Source: Anaerofilum sp. An201 (GTDB lineage: Bacteria; Bacillota; Clostridia; Oscillospirales; Ruminococcaceae). From it: a DNA stretch of 64,000 bases. Within the stretch, counting starts at the first letter, position 1. Each line of letters opens with the position of its first letter. Shown here in pieces: positions 1-10,180 of this stretch. The stretch covers positions 23,346 to 87,345 of the forward strand of contig NZ_NFJT01000013.1 of assembly GCF_002160015.1 (NCBI RefSeq), written 5' to 3'. The notes under the pieces are model-generated. The model saw nothing but the letters and a program-made list of their open reading frames with translations. It ran no database searches and was not told the DNA's origin. Made by a program: the position numbers and the translations under genes.

Positions 1-3000
1 CTTTTGTGTACAACTACAGCCACAACAACAAGGGCGGCCTGCTGCTGACCATGTACGCCAGCCCCACCTACACCTTTGCCTACAACATCTCCGCCAACGA
101 CGGCAAGCCCAGCCAGGAGCTGTTCCACTGCGCCACCGGCGGCGACTACATCTACAACAACACCCTGTACATCGGCAAAGGGACCTCCACCCACCTGTTC
201 CACGAGGGCAACGTGGGCTTCTTCAAGAACAACACCGTGCTGGTGCACGGCGAGCTGCTGGACCTGTTCACCGGCAGCGGCAGCCTGAGCGAGTCCGGCG
301 TGACCAACAACATCTTCTATCCCGCCTCTGTCACCGGCGGCATGAGCGAGGACGTGCTGGCGAACAACCTGGTGGTCGACCCGATGCTGCCCGGCGCTTC
401 GCTGTCCACCGACGAGCAGTATGCCCTGTCCACCGGCCTGACCTATGAGACGATGGGCCGCGGCGAGGACTGGCTGGCCGGTCTGCGCGAGCGCGCCTCC
501 ATCTTCAAGCTGGCCGAAAACAGCCCGGCCATCGATGCGGGCACCCCCATCGAGGACCCCAACTTCACCTTCACCGAGGACCTGTTCGGCAATCCGATCG
601 TGGGCAACCCCGACATCGGCGCCCATGAGTTTGCGAACGATCCCGGCCCGGTGGACGAGGATGTGAAAAAGCCCGAGAGCATCCGTCTGGACCAGACCGA
701 TCTCTACCTGCTCACCGGCGACAAGGCCGTTCTCACCGCCGAGGTGGGCCCGGCCGACGCGCTGGACACCAGCGCGGTGTATGAGAGCAGCAACCCCGAC
801 GTGGCCACCGTGCAGGCCGACGGCACCGTGCTGGCCGTGGCGCCCGGCGAGGCGACCATCACCGCCCGCGCCAACGCGAACCCCGCCCTGACCGCCCAGT
901 GCACCGTCAAGGTGTACCAGCGCAACGGCCAGACCTACACCCCGGTGAAGGACGGCTATGTCCGCGACAACGGCAAGAACGACGGCACCGCCGACAACAT
1001 CTTTGTCAAGAACGACACTCCGGGCTGGTCCAGCAAGGGTCTGGTCAGCTTCGACCTCACCGGCGCCGACAACGGCTTCGTGAACGCCGCCCTGCAGTTC
1101 TATGTGATGGAGGGCAAGAGCACCCCCGTGGAAGCCACCCTGTTCGCCATCTCCGGTGAGGGCTGGGATGAAGCCGGCATGACCTGGGACAACACCCCCA
1201 CCGGCGGCGAGGAAGTGGCCAAATTCTCGGTGAGCAGCGCCGATACCGGCAAGGTCCTCTCGATCGACCTCACCAACTATCTGCACCAAAAGCTGGCCGA
1301 CGGCCAGACCGACATCTCCTTCCGCATCGAGGTCACCGGTTCGCTCGGCTCAAACAGCCAGTTCAAGCTGGCCAGCCGCGAGAACGTGGGCAATGAGCCT
1401 TCCATCGTGCTGTCGAACGATTCCGTCAACCGTGTGGAGAGCGTGCGGGTGGACACCGCCGTGGGCGTGGCCCCGGTTCTGCCCGCCACCGTGCGCGCCA
1501 CCGCGCTGGACGGCACCCAGTTTGACGCCGAAGTGACCTGGGACGCCATCGACCCCGCCAAATACGCCGCCGAAGGCCAGTTCACCGCCACCGGCCGCAT
1601 CGACGGCTACAGCCTGCCGGTCACCGCGTCGGTGCGGGTATCCGATTTCATCATCGTATCGGTGGAAACCGTGCAGGTCTCCACCCCCGCGGGCGTGGCC
1701 CCGGTTCTGCCCGCCGAGGTGCAGGCCACCTACATCACCGGCAAGACCGCCCCGGTCGCCGTGGTGTGGAACACCGTCCCCGCCGACAGCTACGCCCAGC
1801 CCGGCGCCTTTGCGGTGGAGGGCAAGGCCGACGGCTTTGACGGCGCCGTGACCGCCGAGGTCACCGTCACCGACGCCGTGGCCGTGCAGGCGCAGCCCGC
1901 CTCCGCCAAGGGTCTGGCCGGATACGAGCCCATCCTGCCCGCCGAAGTGCAGGTGGAATACACCGACGGCAGCCTGCACGCCCAGAAGGTGGTGTGGGAA
2001 GCCATTCCCGCCGCCCAGTGGCAGCAGGCCGGCACCTTCGAGGTGAAAGGCACCGCGGGCAGCGTGGAAGCGGTGTGCACCGTCACCCTCTACGACGCCG
2101 TGCCCGAGACCGGCCTCGCGCTGGACAACCCGCAGGGCAAATACCCCGCCCTGCCCTTTGCGATCACCCTCACCGCCGGCGACGTCTCCTTCCAGCTGAA
2201 CGCTGCGTGGGAGCCGGTGCAGCCCGCCCAGTACAACGGCAGCGAGGACTTCACCGTGCACGGCGTGGTGGCCGGCACCGACCTGCCCATCGAGGTGCTG
2301 GTGCGCCAGCAGCCCGCCGTGGACAATGTGACCGGCGAGAGCACCGCCGCCGAGGACGTGAAGATCCAGGCCGCCCCCTCCGACAAAAACTTTGCCGGCG
2401 AGAGCACCCTGGTGGTGAAGAACGTCACCTACGACAAGAACTATAAGCGCGACAGCATCGTGAAATTCGACCTGTCCGATGTGGAGGGCGGCTGGCAGAA
2501 CCTCACCGGTCTCACCCTGCGCCTCTACCTCACCGCCCGCGAGAACCGCGGCACCGAGAGCTACCTCAGCGTGTGGGCCTCCGGCTCCAACTGGAGCGAG
2601 GAGACCGCCACCTGGGACGGCATCACCCAGTCCGGCTACAAAAAGGCGCTGATCGCCGAGAATGTGCCGGTGAAGAACGACCAGGTGGGCAGCTACATCG
2701 AGATCGACGTCACCGGCGCGCTGCCCTACATTGAAAACGGCCTCATCACCTTCGCGCTGGGCATCGAGAAGAACCCCGACGCCGACCCCGAAGGCGACCA
2801 CAGCGCTCTGACCTTCGCCGCGATGGAGTCCGGCGAGGCCACCGCGCCCAAACTGGCCTACACCAACCGCTACATCACCAGTCTGGAGACCCCCACCGCC
2901 GAGGTGGAGCCGGGCTGCCTGCCCACCCTGCCCGACACCGTGCAGGTCACCTACAGCGACGGCGAGACCGCACAGCTGCCGGTGGAATGGGGCGGCATGA

Positions 3001-3482
3001 CCCATTCGATGTTCTCCCGTCCCGGCACCGTGTATGTGAACGGCACCGCGAATGGAGCGTATCTGCCCCTCACTGCGCAGGTCACCGTGAAATCCGCGCC
3101 CGCCGACAAGGCGCATCTGAACGATGTGATCCGCCAGGCCCAGGCACTGGATGAAAACGCCTACACCGACGCCAGCTGGAAGGTGCTGGCCAACGCGCTG
3201 AGCAAGGCGCTGGCTGTCCAGGCCAACGCCGACGCTGCCCAGCAGCAGGTGGACGATGCTGCCGCCGCGCTGGAGAAGGCGATCGCCCAGCTGGAGAAGG
3301 TACCGGGTCCCAATCCTGATCCCGATCCCACTCCCACGCCGGTGCCCACCCCCGGCACCGATCCCGCCCAGCCGGACGGCTCTCTGCCCGCCACCGGCGA
3401 TGTGTCCGCACCGTTTGTGTGGATGGCGCTGCTGGCCCTGAGCGCGGCCGGATACACCCTGCTGCGCAGACGCCGCAGCTGA
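1..3482 (+). CDS. LPXTG-anchored multidomain surface protein (5' partial)
   Basis: The frame is open to the left edge, so the GTG at 6 is probably not the start and the protein is longer than the 1158 residues visible. In order (residues counted from 6): parallel beta-helix-like stretch rich in NN turns (1-215), a Big_2-type Ig domain (about 225-305), a DNRLRE-type beta-sandwich (310-470), four Big_4-like repeats each with a VAPVLPA/ILPAEV-type motif (475-775), a second DNRLRE-type domain (780-940), another Big_4-like repeat (950-1020), a FIVAR-like helical segment (1030-1095), a Pro/Asp-rich spacer and a C-terminal LPATG, hydrophobic helix and RRRR tail. The sorting signal implies sortase attachment to peptidoglycan. 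The catalytic or binding role must lie in the helix region or upstream; a carbohydrate role is only suggested by the fucose genes nearby. Domain limits were judged by eye. Confidence 0.85.
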   Translation, partial: FVYNYSHNNKGGLLLTMYASPTYTFAYNISANDGKPSQELFHCATGGDYIYNNTLYIGKGTSTHLFHEGNVGFFKNNTVLVHGELLDLFTGSGSLSESGVTNNIFYPASVTGGMSEDVLANNLVVDPMLPGASLSTDEQYALSTGLTYETMGRGEDWLAGLRERASIFKLAENSPAIDAGTPIEDPNFTFTEDLFGNPIVGNPDIGAHEFANDPGPVDEDVKKPESIRLDQTDLYLLTGDKAVLTAEVGPADALDTSAVYESSNPDVATVQADGTVLAVAPGEATITARANANPALTAQCTVKVYQRNGQTYTPVKDGYVRDNGKNDGTADNIFVKNDTPGWSSKGLVSFDLTGADNGFVNAALQFYVMEGKSTPVEATLFAISGEGWDEAGMTWDNTPTGGEEVAKFSVSSADTGKVLSIDLTNYLHQKLADGQTDISFRIEVTGSLGSNSQFKLASRENVGNEPSIVLSNDSVNRVESVRVDTAVGVAPVLPATVRATALDGTQFDAEVTWDAIDPAKYAAEGQFTATGRIDGYSLPVTASVRVSDFIIVSVETVQVSTPAGVAPVLPAEVQATYITGKTAPVAVVWNTVPADSYAQPGAFAVEGKADGFDGAVTAEVTVTDAVAVQAQPASAKGLAGYEPILPAEVQVEYTDGSLHAQKVVWEAIPAAQWQQAGTFEVKGTAGSVEAVCTVTLYDAVPETGLALDNPQGKYPALPFAITLTAGDVSFQLNAAWEPVQPAQYNGSEDFTVHGVVAGTDLPIEVLVRQQPAVDNVTGESTAAEDVKIQAAPSDKNFAGESTLVVKNVTYDKNYKRDSIVKFDLSDVEGGWQNLTGLTLRLYLTARENRGTESYLSVWASGSNWSEETATWDGITQSGYKKALIAENVPVKNDQVGSYIEIDVTGALPYIENGLITFALGIEKNPDADPEGDHSALTFAAMESGEATAPKLAYTNRYITSLETPTAEVEPGCLPTLPDTVQVTYSDGETAQLPVEWGGMTHSMFSRPGTVYVNGTANGAYLPLTAQVTVKSAPADKAHLNDVIRQAQALDENAYTDASWKVLANALSKALAVQANADAAQQQVDDAAAALEKAIAQLEKVPGPNPDPDPTPTPVPTPGTDPAQPDGSLPATGDVSAPFVWMALLALSAAGYTLLRRRRS

Positions 3483-3548
3483 ACCAATTGCCTTTCCTGT
3501 CCGCCGCCCCGGACCTGACCGCGGGCGGCGGCACAAAAACTCTCCACT

Positions 3549-3619
3549 GCAAAGCAGCCTTGTGCCCGGCAGGGTGCGGGGCTGCTTTGCTTGTCCGGGC
3601 GGCCGGTCTGCCGTATAAT
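3549..3619 (+). promoter_or_regulatory. Hairpin followed by promoter of the lipoprotein gene
   Basis: An 11-bp stem (3549-3559 with 3580-3590) lies 67 nt after the surface-protein stop and probably ends that transcript, although the T-tract is weak. Directly behind it are TTGTCC (3591-3596), a 17-nt spacer and TATAAT (3614-3619), a good sigma-A promoter for the gene starting at 3650. Confidence 0.65.
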
Positions 3620-3649
3620 GGACCTATCACCACAAAAAGGAGAACCAAG

Positions 3650-4672
3650 ATGAAGCGTTTTTGTCTGGCCGTCCCGCTGGCGGCCGCTGTGCTGCTGGGC
3701 GGATGCTCCGGCGGCGACACGGTGGCCCATCTGGACGGGCATCCCGTATCGCTGGAGGAATACCGCCAGTATGCCTACGACTCGATCTCGCTGGTATCGG
3801 CGGAATATAACCGCACCTATGGCGCCGACCCCAACGCCGCCGACTTCTGGACGACCGCCTACGACGGCGTCACCCCGATGCAGACGCTGCTGGAAAACGC
3901 CGATGAGGCGATGCGGCAGGCCAAGGGAGTGCAGGCTGCGGCGGTGGAACTGGGTCTTTTGACCGAGGAGCAGATCAGCTGGGAGGGCCAGCAGGAGGCG
4001 TTTGAAACCGAAAACCGCACCAGACTCGAAACGCTGGAGGCGGGCGGCATCGTCTATGGACCCGAACAGCTGACACTGGCGCAGTTCTGCTCCTACTGGC
4101 AGAGCGCGGTGCAGCAGCAGGTGGAGGACCTTCTGTACCAGAACGCCCAGCCCACCGAGCAGCAGCTGCGGGACTACTACGACGAGCACGCCGCCGAACT
4201 GTCTGCCCGCAACTTCACCGCCGAGGCCGATTTCTACTATTGGCCGGCTGGAGAGAGCGACACCGCGGCGCAGGAGCTGGTGCAGATTCTGGCGCAGGGC
4301 ACCCAGCAGCAGGCGGCAGCCGACGAACTGGCTGCCCGCACCGGTCTGGAAACCGGCTGGCGGCAGGAGACAGTGAACACCCGCGAGATGGGCAAGGAGG
4401 ACCAGGCCTACACCCAGACGGTGCAGCTGCTGGCCGACTGTGCATTGGACGAGGTGACCGGTCCGCTGTACGCCGAGGGGATGGAGGTGTGGATCGTGCC
4501 GCGCAGCCGCCAGAACGAGGAGATCGGCAGCTTCGAGGAGGCACAGGCCGAGATCGAGGACCTCTGGCGCACCGAGCAGGCGCAGAACCAACTGCAGCAG
4601 ATGCTGGACGGGCAGACCTGGAAGCCCACCGCGCTGCACGACAAGCTGACGATTGAGCAGATCCGCCCGTAA
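3650..4672 (+). CDS. PpiC/SurA-like lipoprotein
   Basis: 340 residues. The start is the ATG at 3650, 6 nt after AAAAGGAG; longer in-frame starts would remove the signal peptide from the N-terminus. A lipoprotein signal ends in the lipobox LLGGC, so Cys20 would be lipidated and the protein held on the outer face of the membrane. After VAHLDGHPVSLEEYRQY, typical of SurA/PrsA N-terminal helices, the protein is helical and Gln/Glu-rich, with a C-terminal QAEIEDLWRTEQAQNQLQQM segment like the last helix of parvulin foldases. I see no convincing PPIase active site, so a chaperone-type secretion helper is the most I infer. It may assist the large exported protein upstream, but it has its own promoter. 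Confidence 0.7.
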   Translation: MKRFCLAVPLAAAVLLGGCSGGDTVAHLDGHPVSLEEYRQYAYDSISLVSAEYNRTYGADPNAADFWTTAYDGVTPMQTLLENADEAMRQAKGVQAAAVELGLLTEEQISWEGQQEAFETENRTRLETLEAGGIVYGPEQLTLAQFCSYWQSAVQQQVEDLLYQNAQPTEQQLRDYYDEHAAELSARNFTAEADFYYWPAGESDTAAQELVQILAQGTQQQAAADELAARTGLETGWRQETVNTREMGKEDQAYTQTVQLLADCALDEVTGPLYAEGMEVWIVPRSRQNEEIGSFEEAQAEIEDLWRTEQAQNQLQQMLDGQTWKPTALHDKLTIEQIRP

Positions 4673-4716
4673 CGCCGGCGGAAATCAAAATCCACCGCAT
4701 AACAGCATAAAAACTG

Positions 4717-4753
4717 CAGGGCGCGGACAGTGCTTTTCGCTGTCCGCGCCCTG
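4717..4753. terminator. Bidirectional terminator between convergent genes
   Basis: Perfect 14-bp stem (4717-4730 with 4740-4753) around a 9-nt loop, with A-rich sequence on the left and T-rich on the right. It sits between the lipoprotein gene and the convergent AraC gene and can serve both. Confidence 0.8.
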
Positions 4754-4784
4754 TGGCTTTGTATATATATGGTAAAGAAGAGGT

Positions 4785-5639
4785 TCACCCCTCCATCGCC
4801 CGGCGGTATTCGCCGGGCGTTTTGCCTTTCTGGCGGCGGAACACCCGCCCGAAATAGCTCACGTCCCCGAATCCGCAGGCCAGCGCCACGTCGGTGACGC
4901 TGTCGCGGGTGGAGCATAGCAGTTCGGCGGCACATTCCACCCGGTAGTAGTTCAGATAGTCGATGGGGGTGCGGCCGGTAATCTGGCGGAACACCCGGCA
5001 GAAATACTTCGGCTCCAGCGCCGCCTCCCCCGCCAACTGCTCCAGCGACAGCGGCTGCGCGTAGTCGGTGCGGATGCGCCGCAGCACCCGCTTCACCGCC
5101 TGTGCCCGGCGGGTGTCGCGGGCGGTCTCGGGCAGCGGAGGACGGTAGAGCTTGCGCGCCAGCATCTCGCCCAGCAGCTGCCACAAAAAGCCCATCGTCG
5201 TGAACTCATACCCCGGCTGCTCGGTCTCCATCGCCTGAAACAGCCCGTTCACCAGCTTTGCCGCCGGAGCGTTCACGGCGAAAAACGCCTCCATCCGCGC
5301 ACCGCTCTGCAAAAGCCCGGCCAGCTGCTGGCCGCACACCGCCGCGCCGGTGAGAAACCGCTCGAGGTCAAACACCACACACTCATACACACAGTTTTCC
5401 GGCCGTCCGCCGTGGATCGAACCGTCGGCCAGCAGCATGCAGTCGCCGGCGTGCAGCTCGTACCCCGTCCCGTCCACCGACAAATGCAGCACCCCCTGCA
5501 ACACCAGGATCAGCTCGTGCTCCATGTGCCAGTGGAACGGCATCTCGTAGCGCGGGTGAGCCGCGTCCACATAGTACAGCTGGATGGGAAAATCAAAGGT
5601 GCCCCGCACCGCCTTTTCGTGGCTGGCAAGATAGCGCAT
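4785..5639 (-). CDS. AraC-family regulator, probable fucose-operon activator
   Basis: 284 residues. The start is the ATG at 5639, 7 nt after GGAGGGGG; the TTG five codons upstream lies within that ribosome-binding site. The N-terminal half is a cupin sensor (MPFHWHMEHELILVLQG, LHAGDCMLLADGSIH); the last 100 residues carry two helix-turn-helix motifs (LSLEQLAGEAALEPKYFCRV and SVTDVALACGFGDVSYFGRV) followed by the usual GKTPGEYRR. The gene is divergent from fucA with interleaved promoters, so it most likely controls the fucose genes in response to L-fucose or a catabolite such as fuculose-1-phosphate. The inducer is inferred. Confidence 0.88.
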   Translation of the reverse strand: MRYLASHEKAVRGTFDFPIQLYYVDAAHPRYEMPFHWHMEHELILVLQGVLHLSVDGTGYELHAGDCMLLADGSIHGGRPENCVYECVVFDLERFLTGAAVCGQQLAGLLQSGARMEAFFAVNAPAAKLVNGLFQAMETEQPGYEFTTMGFLWQLLGEMLARKLYRPPLPETARDTRRAQAVKRVLRRIRTDYAQPLSLEQLAGEAALEPKYFCRVFRQITGRTPIDYLNYYRVECAAELLCSTRDSVTDVALACGFGDVSYFGRVFRRQKGKTPGEYRRAMEG

Positions 5640-5680
5640 GTTCGCCCCCTCCAAAAGTGAATATCGTCCGGTTTATTCCG

Positions 5681-5720
5681 ATTATACACCAAGACAGGCA
5701 CCCTTTCAATCCGCTATACT
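5681..5720. promoter_or_regulatory. Interleaved divergent promoters of araC-type regulator and fucA
   Basis: Minus strand: TTGAAA (5709-5704), 17-nt spacer, TATAAT (5686-5681), giving a near-consensus promoter for the regulator. Plus strand: AAGACA (5691-5696), 18-nt spacer, TATACT (5715-5720) for the fuc operon, with a weak -35 as expected for an activator-dependent promoter. The regulator -35 lies inside the fuc -35/-10 spacer, so the two polymerases cannot bind together. Confidence 0.7.
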
Positions 5721-5753
5721 GCATATAGAAGCAAAGAAAGGAGTGTCCCCCCG

Positions 5754-6443
5754 ATGGACATCAATCTGATCAAGGAGCAGATCTGCGACGTCTGCCACAA
5801 AATGTGGCAGCTGGGCTGGGTGGCGGCCAACGACGGCAACGTATCCGCCAAGCTGGACGACGGCACCTTCCTGTGCACCCCCACCGGCATGAGCAAGAGC
5901 TTTATCACCCCGGAAAAACTCATCCGCATCAACGCCAAAGGCGAGGTGCTGGAAGGCGCGGAGGGTCTGCGCCCCTCCAGCGAGATCAAGATGCATCTGC
6001 GCTGCTATGAAAAGCGCCCCGACGTGTGGAGCGTCATCCACGCCCATCCTCCCGGCGCCACCGGCTTCGCCGTGGCCCACAAGGCGATGGATATGTACAA
6101 CATGATCGAGGACGTGGCGGTGATCGGCAGTGTGCCGCTGACCCCCTACGGCACCCCCAGCACCACCGAGGTGCCCGACGCCATCGAGCCGTATCTGGAG
6201 GAGCACGACGTGATGCTGCTGGAAAACCACGGCGCTTTGGCGGTGGGCAGCGACGTCATCACCGCTTTCTACCGCATGGAGAGCCTGGAGCTGTGGGCCA
6301 AGATCACCATCAACGCGGTGATCCTGGGCGGCAGTATCGACATCAGCCGCGACAACATCCAGAAGCTGATCGACCTGCGCGGCTTCTACCGCGTGACCGG
6401 CCGTCATCCCGGCTACAAGAAATTCGACAACGGATTGAGGTGA
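5754..6443 (+). CDS. fucA: L-fuculose-1-phosphate aldolase
   Basis: 229-residue class II (zinc) aldolase of the AraD/FucA/adducin family, which splits L-fuculose-1-phosphate into dihydroxyacetone phosphate and L-lactaldehyde. Visible motifs are WVAANDGNVSAKL, the phosphate-site TPTGMSK, SSEIKMH with the catalytic Glu, the zinc ligands in VIHAHPP and a later LLENHGALAVG. The start ATG follows AAAGGAG. It is the first gene of the fuc operon; only 5 nt separate it from fucU. Substrate choice (fuculose rather than ribulose or rhamnulose phosphate) rests on fucI, fucU and fucO being downstream. Confidence 0.9.
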   Translation: MDINLIKEQICDVCHKMWQLGWVAANDGNVSAKLDDGTFLCTPTGMSKSFITPEKLIRINAKGEVLEGAEGLRPSSEIKMHLRCYEKRPDVWSVIHAHPPGATGFAVAHKAMDMYNMIEDVAVIGSVPLTPYGTPSTTEVPDAIEPYLEEHDVMLLENHGALAVGSDVITAFYRMESLELWAKITINAVILGGSIDISRDNIQKLIDLRGFYRVTGRHPGYKKFDNGLR

Positions 6444-6448
6444 GTGCG

Positions 6449-6883
6449 ATGCTGAAAGGAGTTCCCGCCATCCTGTCGCCCCAGCTGCTGAAGGTGCTGT
6501 GCGAGATGGGCCACGGCGACGAGATCGTGATCGCCGACGGCAATTTCCCGGCCGAGAGCATGGGTAAGGACGCCGTCGTCATCCGCGCCGACGGCCACGG
6601 CGTGCCGGAAATTCTGGACGCCGTGCTGAAGATGATCCCGCTGGACCAGTACGTTGAGACCCCCGCCGCCCTGATGGAGGTGGTGCCGGGCGACGACTGC
6701 GTCCCGGTGATCTGGGAGCAGTACCGCGCGCTGCTGGAGGAGAACGGCGAAGACCCCGCCCGCATCGAGATGATGGAGCGCTTTGCCTTCTACGAGCGGG
6801 CCAAAAAGGCCTATGCCATCGTCGCCACCGGCGAGAGCGCCATCTACGCTAACATCCTGCTGAAAAAAGGAGTGGTGAAATGA
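6449..6883 (+). CDS. fucU: L-fucose mutarotase
   Basis: 144 residues, the normal RbsD/FucU length. It interconverts the alpha and beta anomers of L-fucose so that the isomerase receives its preferred form. The N-terminus MLKGVPAILSPQLLKVLCEM, the segment GHGDEIVIADGNFPAES with the catalytic His/Asp region, and IRADGHGVPEILDAVLKMIP are hallmark FucU stretches. The start ATG at 6449 lies just after the fucA stop with a weak ribosome-binding site (GAGGTGAG), so translation is probably coupled. Its end overlaps fucK by ATGA. Confidence 0.92.
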   Translation: MLKGVPAILSPQLLKVLCEMGHGDEIVIADGNFPAESMGKDAVVIRADGHGVPEILDAVLKMIPLDQYVETPAALMEVVPGDDCVPVIWEQYRALLEENGEDPARIEMMERFAFYERAKKAYAIVATGESAIYANILLKKGVVK

Positions 6884-8304
6884 AGCGCGTTCTGGCGTTT
6901 GATTTCGGCGCGTCCAGCGGACGTGCCATCCTGGCCGAGTTTGAAAACGGGCAGCTTACGTATCAAGAAGTGCATCGCTTCGAGAACTGCCCCCGCGAGG
7001 CGGACGGGCATTTTCGCTGGGATTTCGCCGACCTGATGGCGAATGTCCGGCTGGGCATCGAAAAGGCGGGCGAATTCGACAGCATCGGGTTCGACACCTG
7101 GGGCGTCGATTTCGGCCTGCTGGACGAGAACGGCGAACTGCTGGGCGACCCGGTCCACTACCGCGACGGACGCACCGAGGGCATGGTGGAAAAGGCGCTG
7201 CACACCATGCCGGCAGACGCGCTGTACGCCGCCACCGGCAGCCAGATCATGGGCATCAACACCCTGTTCCAGCTGCTGGCCGCGAAGGAAACCGCCCCCG
7301 AAACCTGGGGTAAGGCCAAGCGTCTGCTGTTCATGCCGGATCTGTTCGCCCACGCGCTGTGCGGGTCGGACGCCTGCGAGACCACCATCGCCTCCACCAG
7401 CCAGCTGCTCGACCCGCACACCCGCGGCTGGAGCCGGCCGGTGCTGGATGCGTTCGGCATCCCCGAAAGCCTGTTCGCCCCGCGGGTGGACAGCGGCGCG
7501 GTGGTGGGCGAATACAAGGGCGCAAAGGTCATCGCGGTGGCCGGGCACGACACCCAGTGTGCCGTGGCCGCCATGCCCGCGCCCGACAAGGACGCCGCCT
7601 TTTTGTCCTGCGGCACCTGGAGCCTGCTGGGGTGTGAGCTGGACGCCCCTGTCCTCACCGAGCAGAGCCGTCTGCTGGCTTTGTCCAACGAGCAGGGCGC
7701 GAACGGCAAGGTGAACTATCTGAAAAACATCATCGGCCTGTGGCTGATTCAGGAAAGCCGCCGCCAATGGCGGCGCGAGGGGCAGGAGTATTCCTACGCC
7801 GACCTCGAAACGCTGGCGCTGGAAGCCGCGCCGCTGCGCAGCTTCATCGACCCGGACGACCCCGCCTTCACCCCTCCGGGCGACATCCCCGGCCGGGTGC
7901 GGGAGTTCTGCCGCCGCACCGGGCAGCCGGTGCCCGAAACGGTGGGCGAGATCATGCGCTGCATCTACGAAAGTCTGGCGCTGAAATACCGCTTCGCGCT
8001 GGACCAGCTGAGCCAGGCCACCGGCAAGAATTTCAGCAGCCTGCACATTCTGGGCGGCGGCACCAAGGACGGTCTGCTCTGCCGCATGACCGCCGACTGC
8101 ACCGGCATTCCTGTCATTGCTGGGCCGGTGGAGGCCACCGCGCTGGGCAACATCCTCATCCAGCTTGTGGCGCTGGGCGAGGTGAAGGACATCGAGGAGG
8201 GCCGCGCCCTCATCGCCGCCACCGAACCGGTCAAACGCTTTGCTCCGTCCGCACAGGACGACTGGAACAGAGCATACGAAACGTATAAAACAATCATAAA
8301 ATAA
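6880..8304 (+). CDS. FGGY sugar kinase, rhamnulokinase-type L-fuculokinase
   Basis: 474 residues. N-terminal ATPase motif [18 protein letters not shown], sugar-binding loop [15 protein letters not shown], middle motif [14 protein letters not shown], and adenine/phosphate loop [19 protein letters not shown]. By sequence it is of the RhaB (rhamnulokinase) subgroup rather than E. coli FucK. Its place between fucU and fucI argues that it phosphorylates L-fuculose at O1. It overlaps fucU by 4 nt and is followed after 16 nt by fucI, so all are one transcript. Dual use for L-rhamnulose is possible, but no rhamnose isomerase is present. Confidence 0.85.
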   Translation: MKRVLAFDFGASSGRAILAEFENGQLTYQEVHRFENCPREADGHFRWDFADLMANVRLGIEKAGEFDSIGFDTWGVDFGLLDENGELLGDPVHYRDGRTEGMVEKALHTMPADALYAATGSQIMGINTLFQLLAAKETAPETWGKAKRLLFMPDLFAHALCGSDACETTIASTSQLLDPHTRGWSRPVLDAFGIPESLFAPRVDSGAVVGEYKGAKVIAVAGHDTQCAVAAMPAPDKDAAFLSCGTWSLLGCELDAPVLTEQSRLLALSNEQGANGKVNYLKNIIGLWLIQESRRQWRREGQEYSYADLETLALEAAPLRSFIDPDDPAFTPPGDIPGRVREFCRRTGQPVPETVGEIMRCIYESLALKYRFALDQLSQATGKNFSSLHILGGGTKDGLLCRMTADCTGIPVIAGPVEATALGNILIQLVALGEVKDIEEGRALIAATEPVKRFAPSAQDDWNRAYETYKTIIK

Positions 8305-8320
8305 CAAGGAGGAAACAACC

Positions 8321-10105
<1,785 letters not shown>

Positions 10106-10124
10106 TTTTCTGGCAAAACAGGCG

Positions 10125-10155
10125 CAGGGCCGCGGAAAACTTCTCCGCGGCCCTG
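10125..10155 (+). terminator. Intercistronic hairpin between fucI and fucO
   Basis: Perfect 12-bp GC-rich stem (10125-10136 with 10144-10155), loop of 7 nt, then TCTTTG. The T-tract is poor, so it may be partial termination or an RNA-stabilising element that sets fucO expression apart from the upstream genes. Confidence 0.5.
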
Positions 10156-10180
10156 TCTTTGAGGAAAGGAAACGATCATC

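Noticed and set aside
1350..3536. Long minus-strand frame (728 codons) opposite the surface-protein gene
   Set aside because: Gly/His/Val-rich low-complexity translation caused by high third-position GC on the other strand; no ribosome-binding site or family likeness.
4408..5184. Minus-strand frame running from the lipoprotein region into the AraC gene
   Set aside because: It crosses a strong terminator and is out of frame with the well-supported AraC protein.
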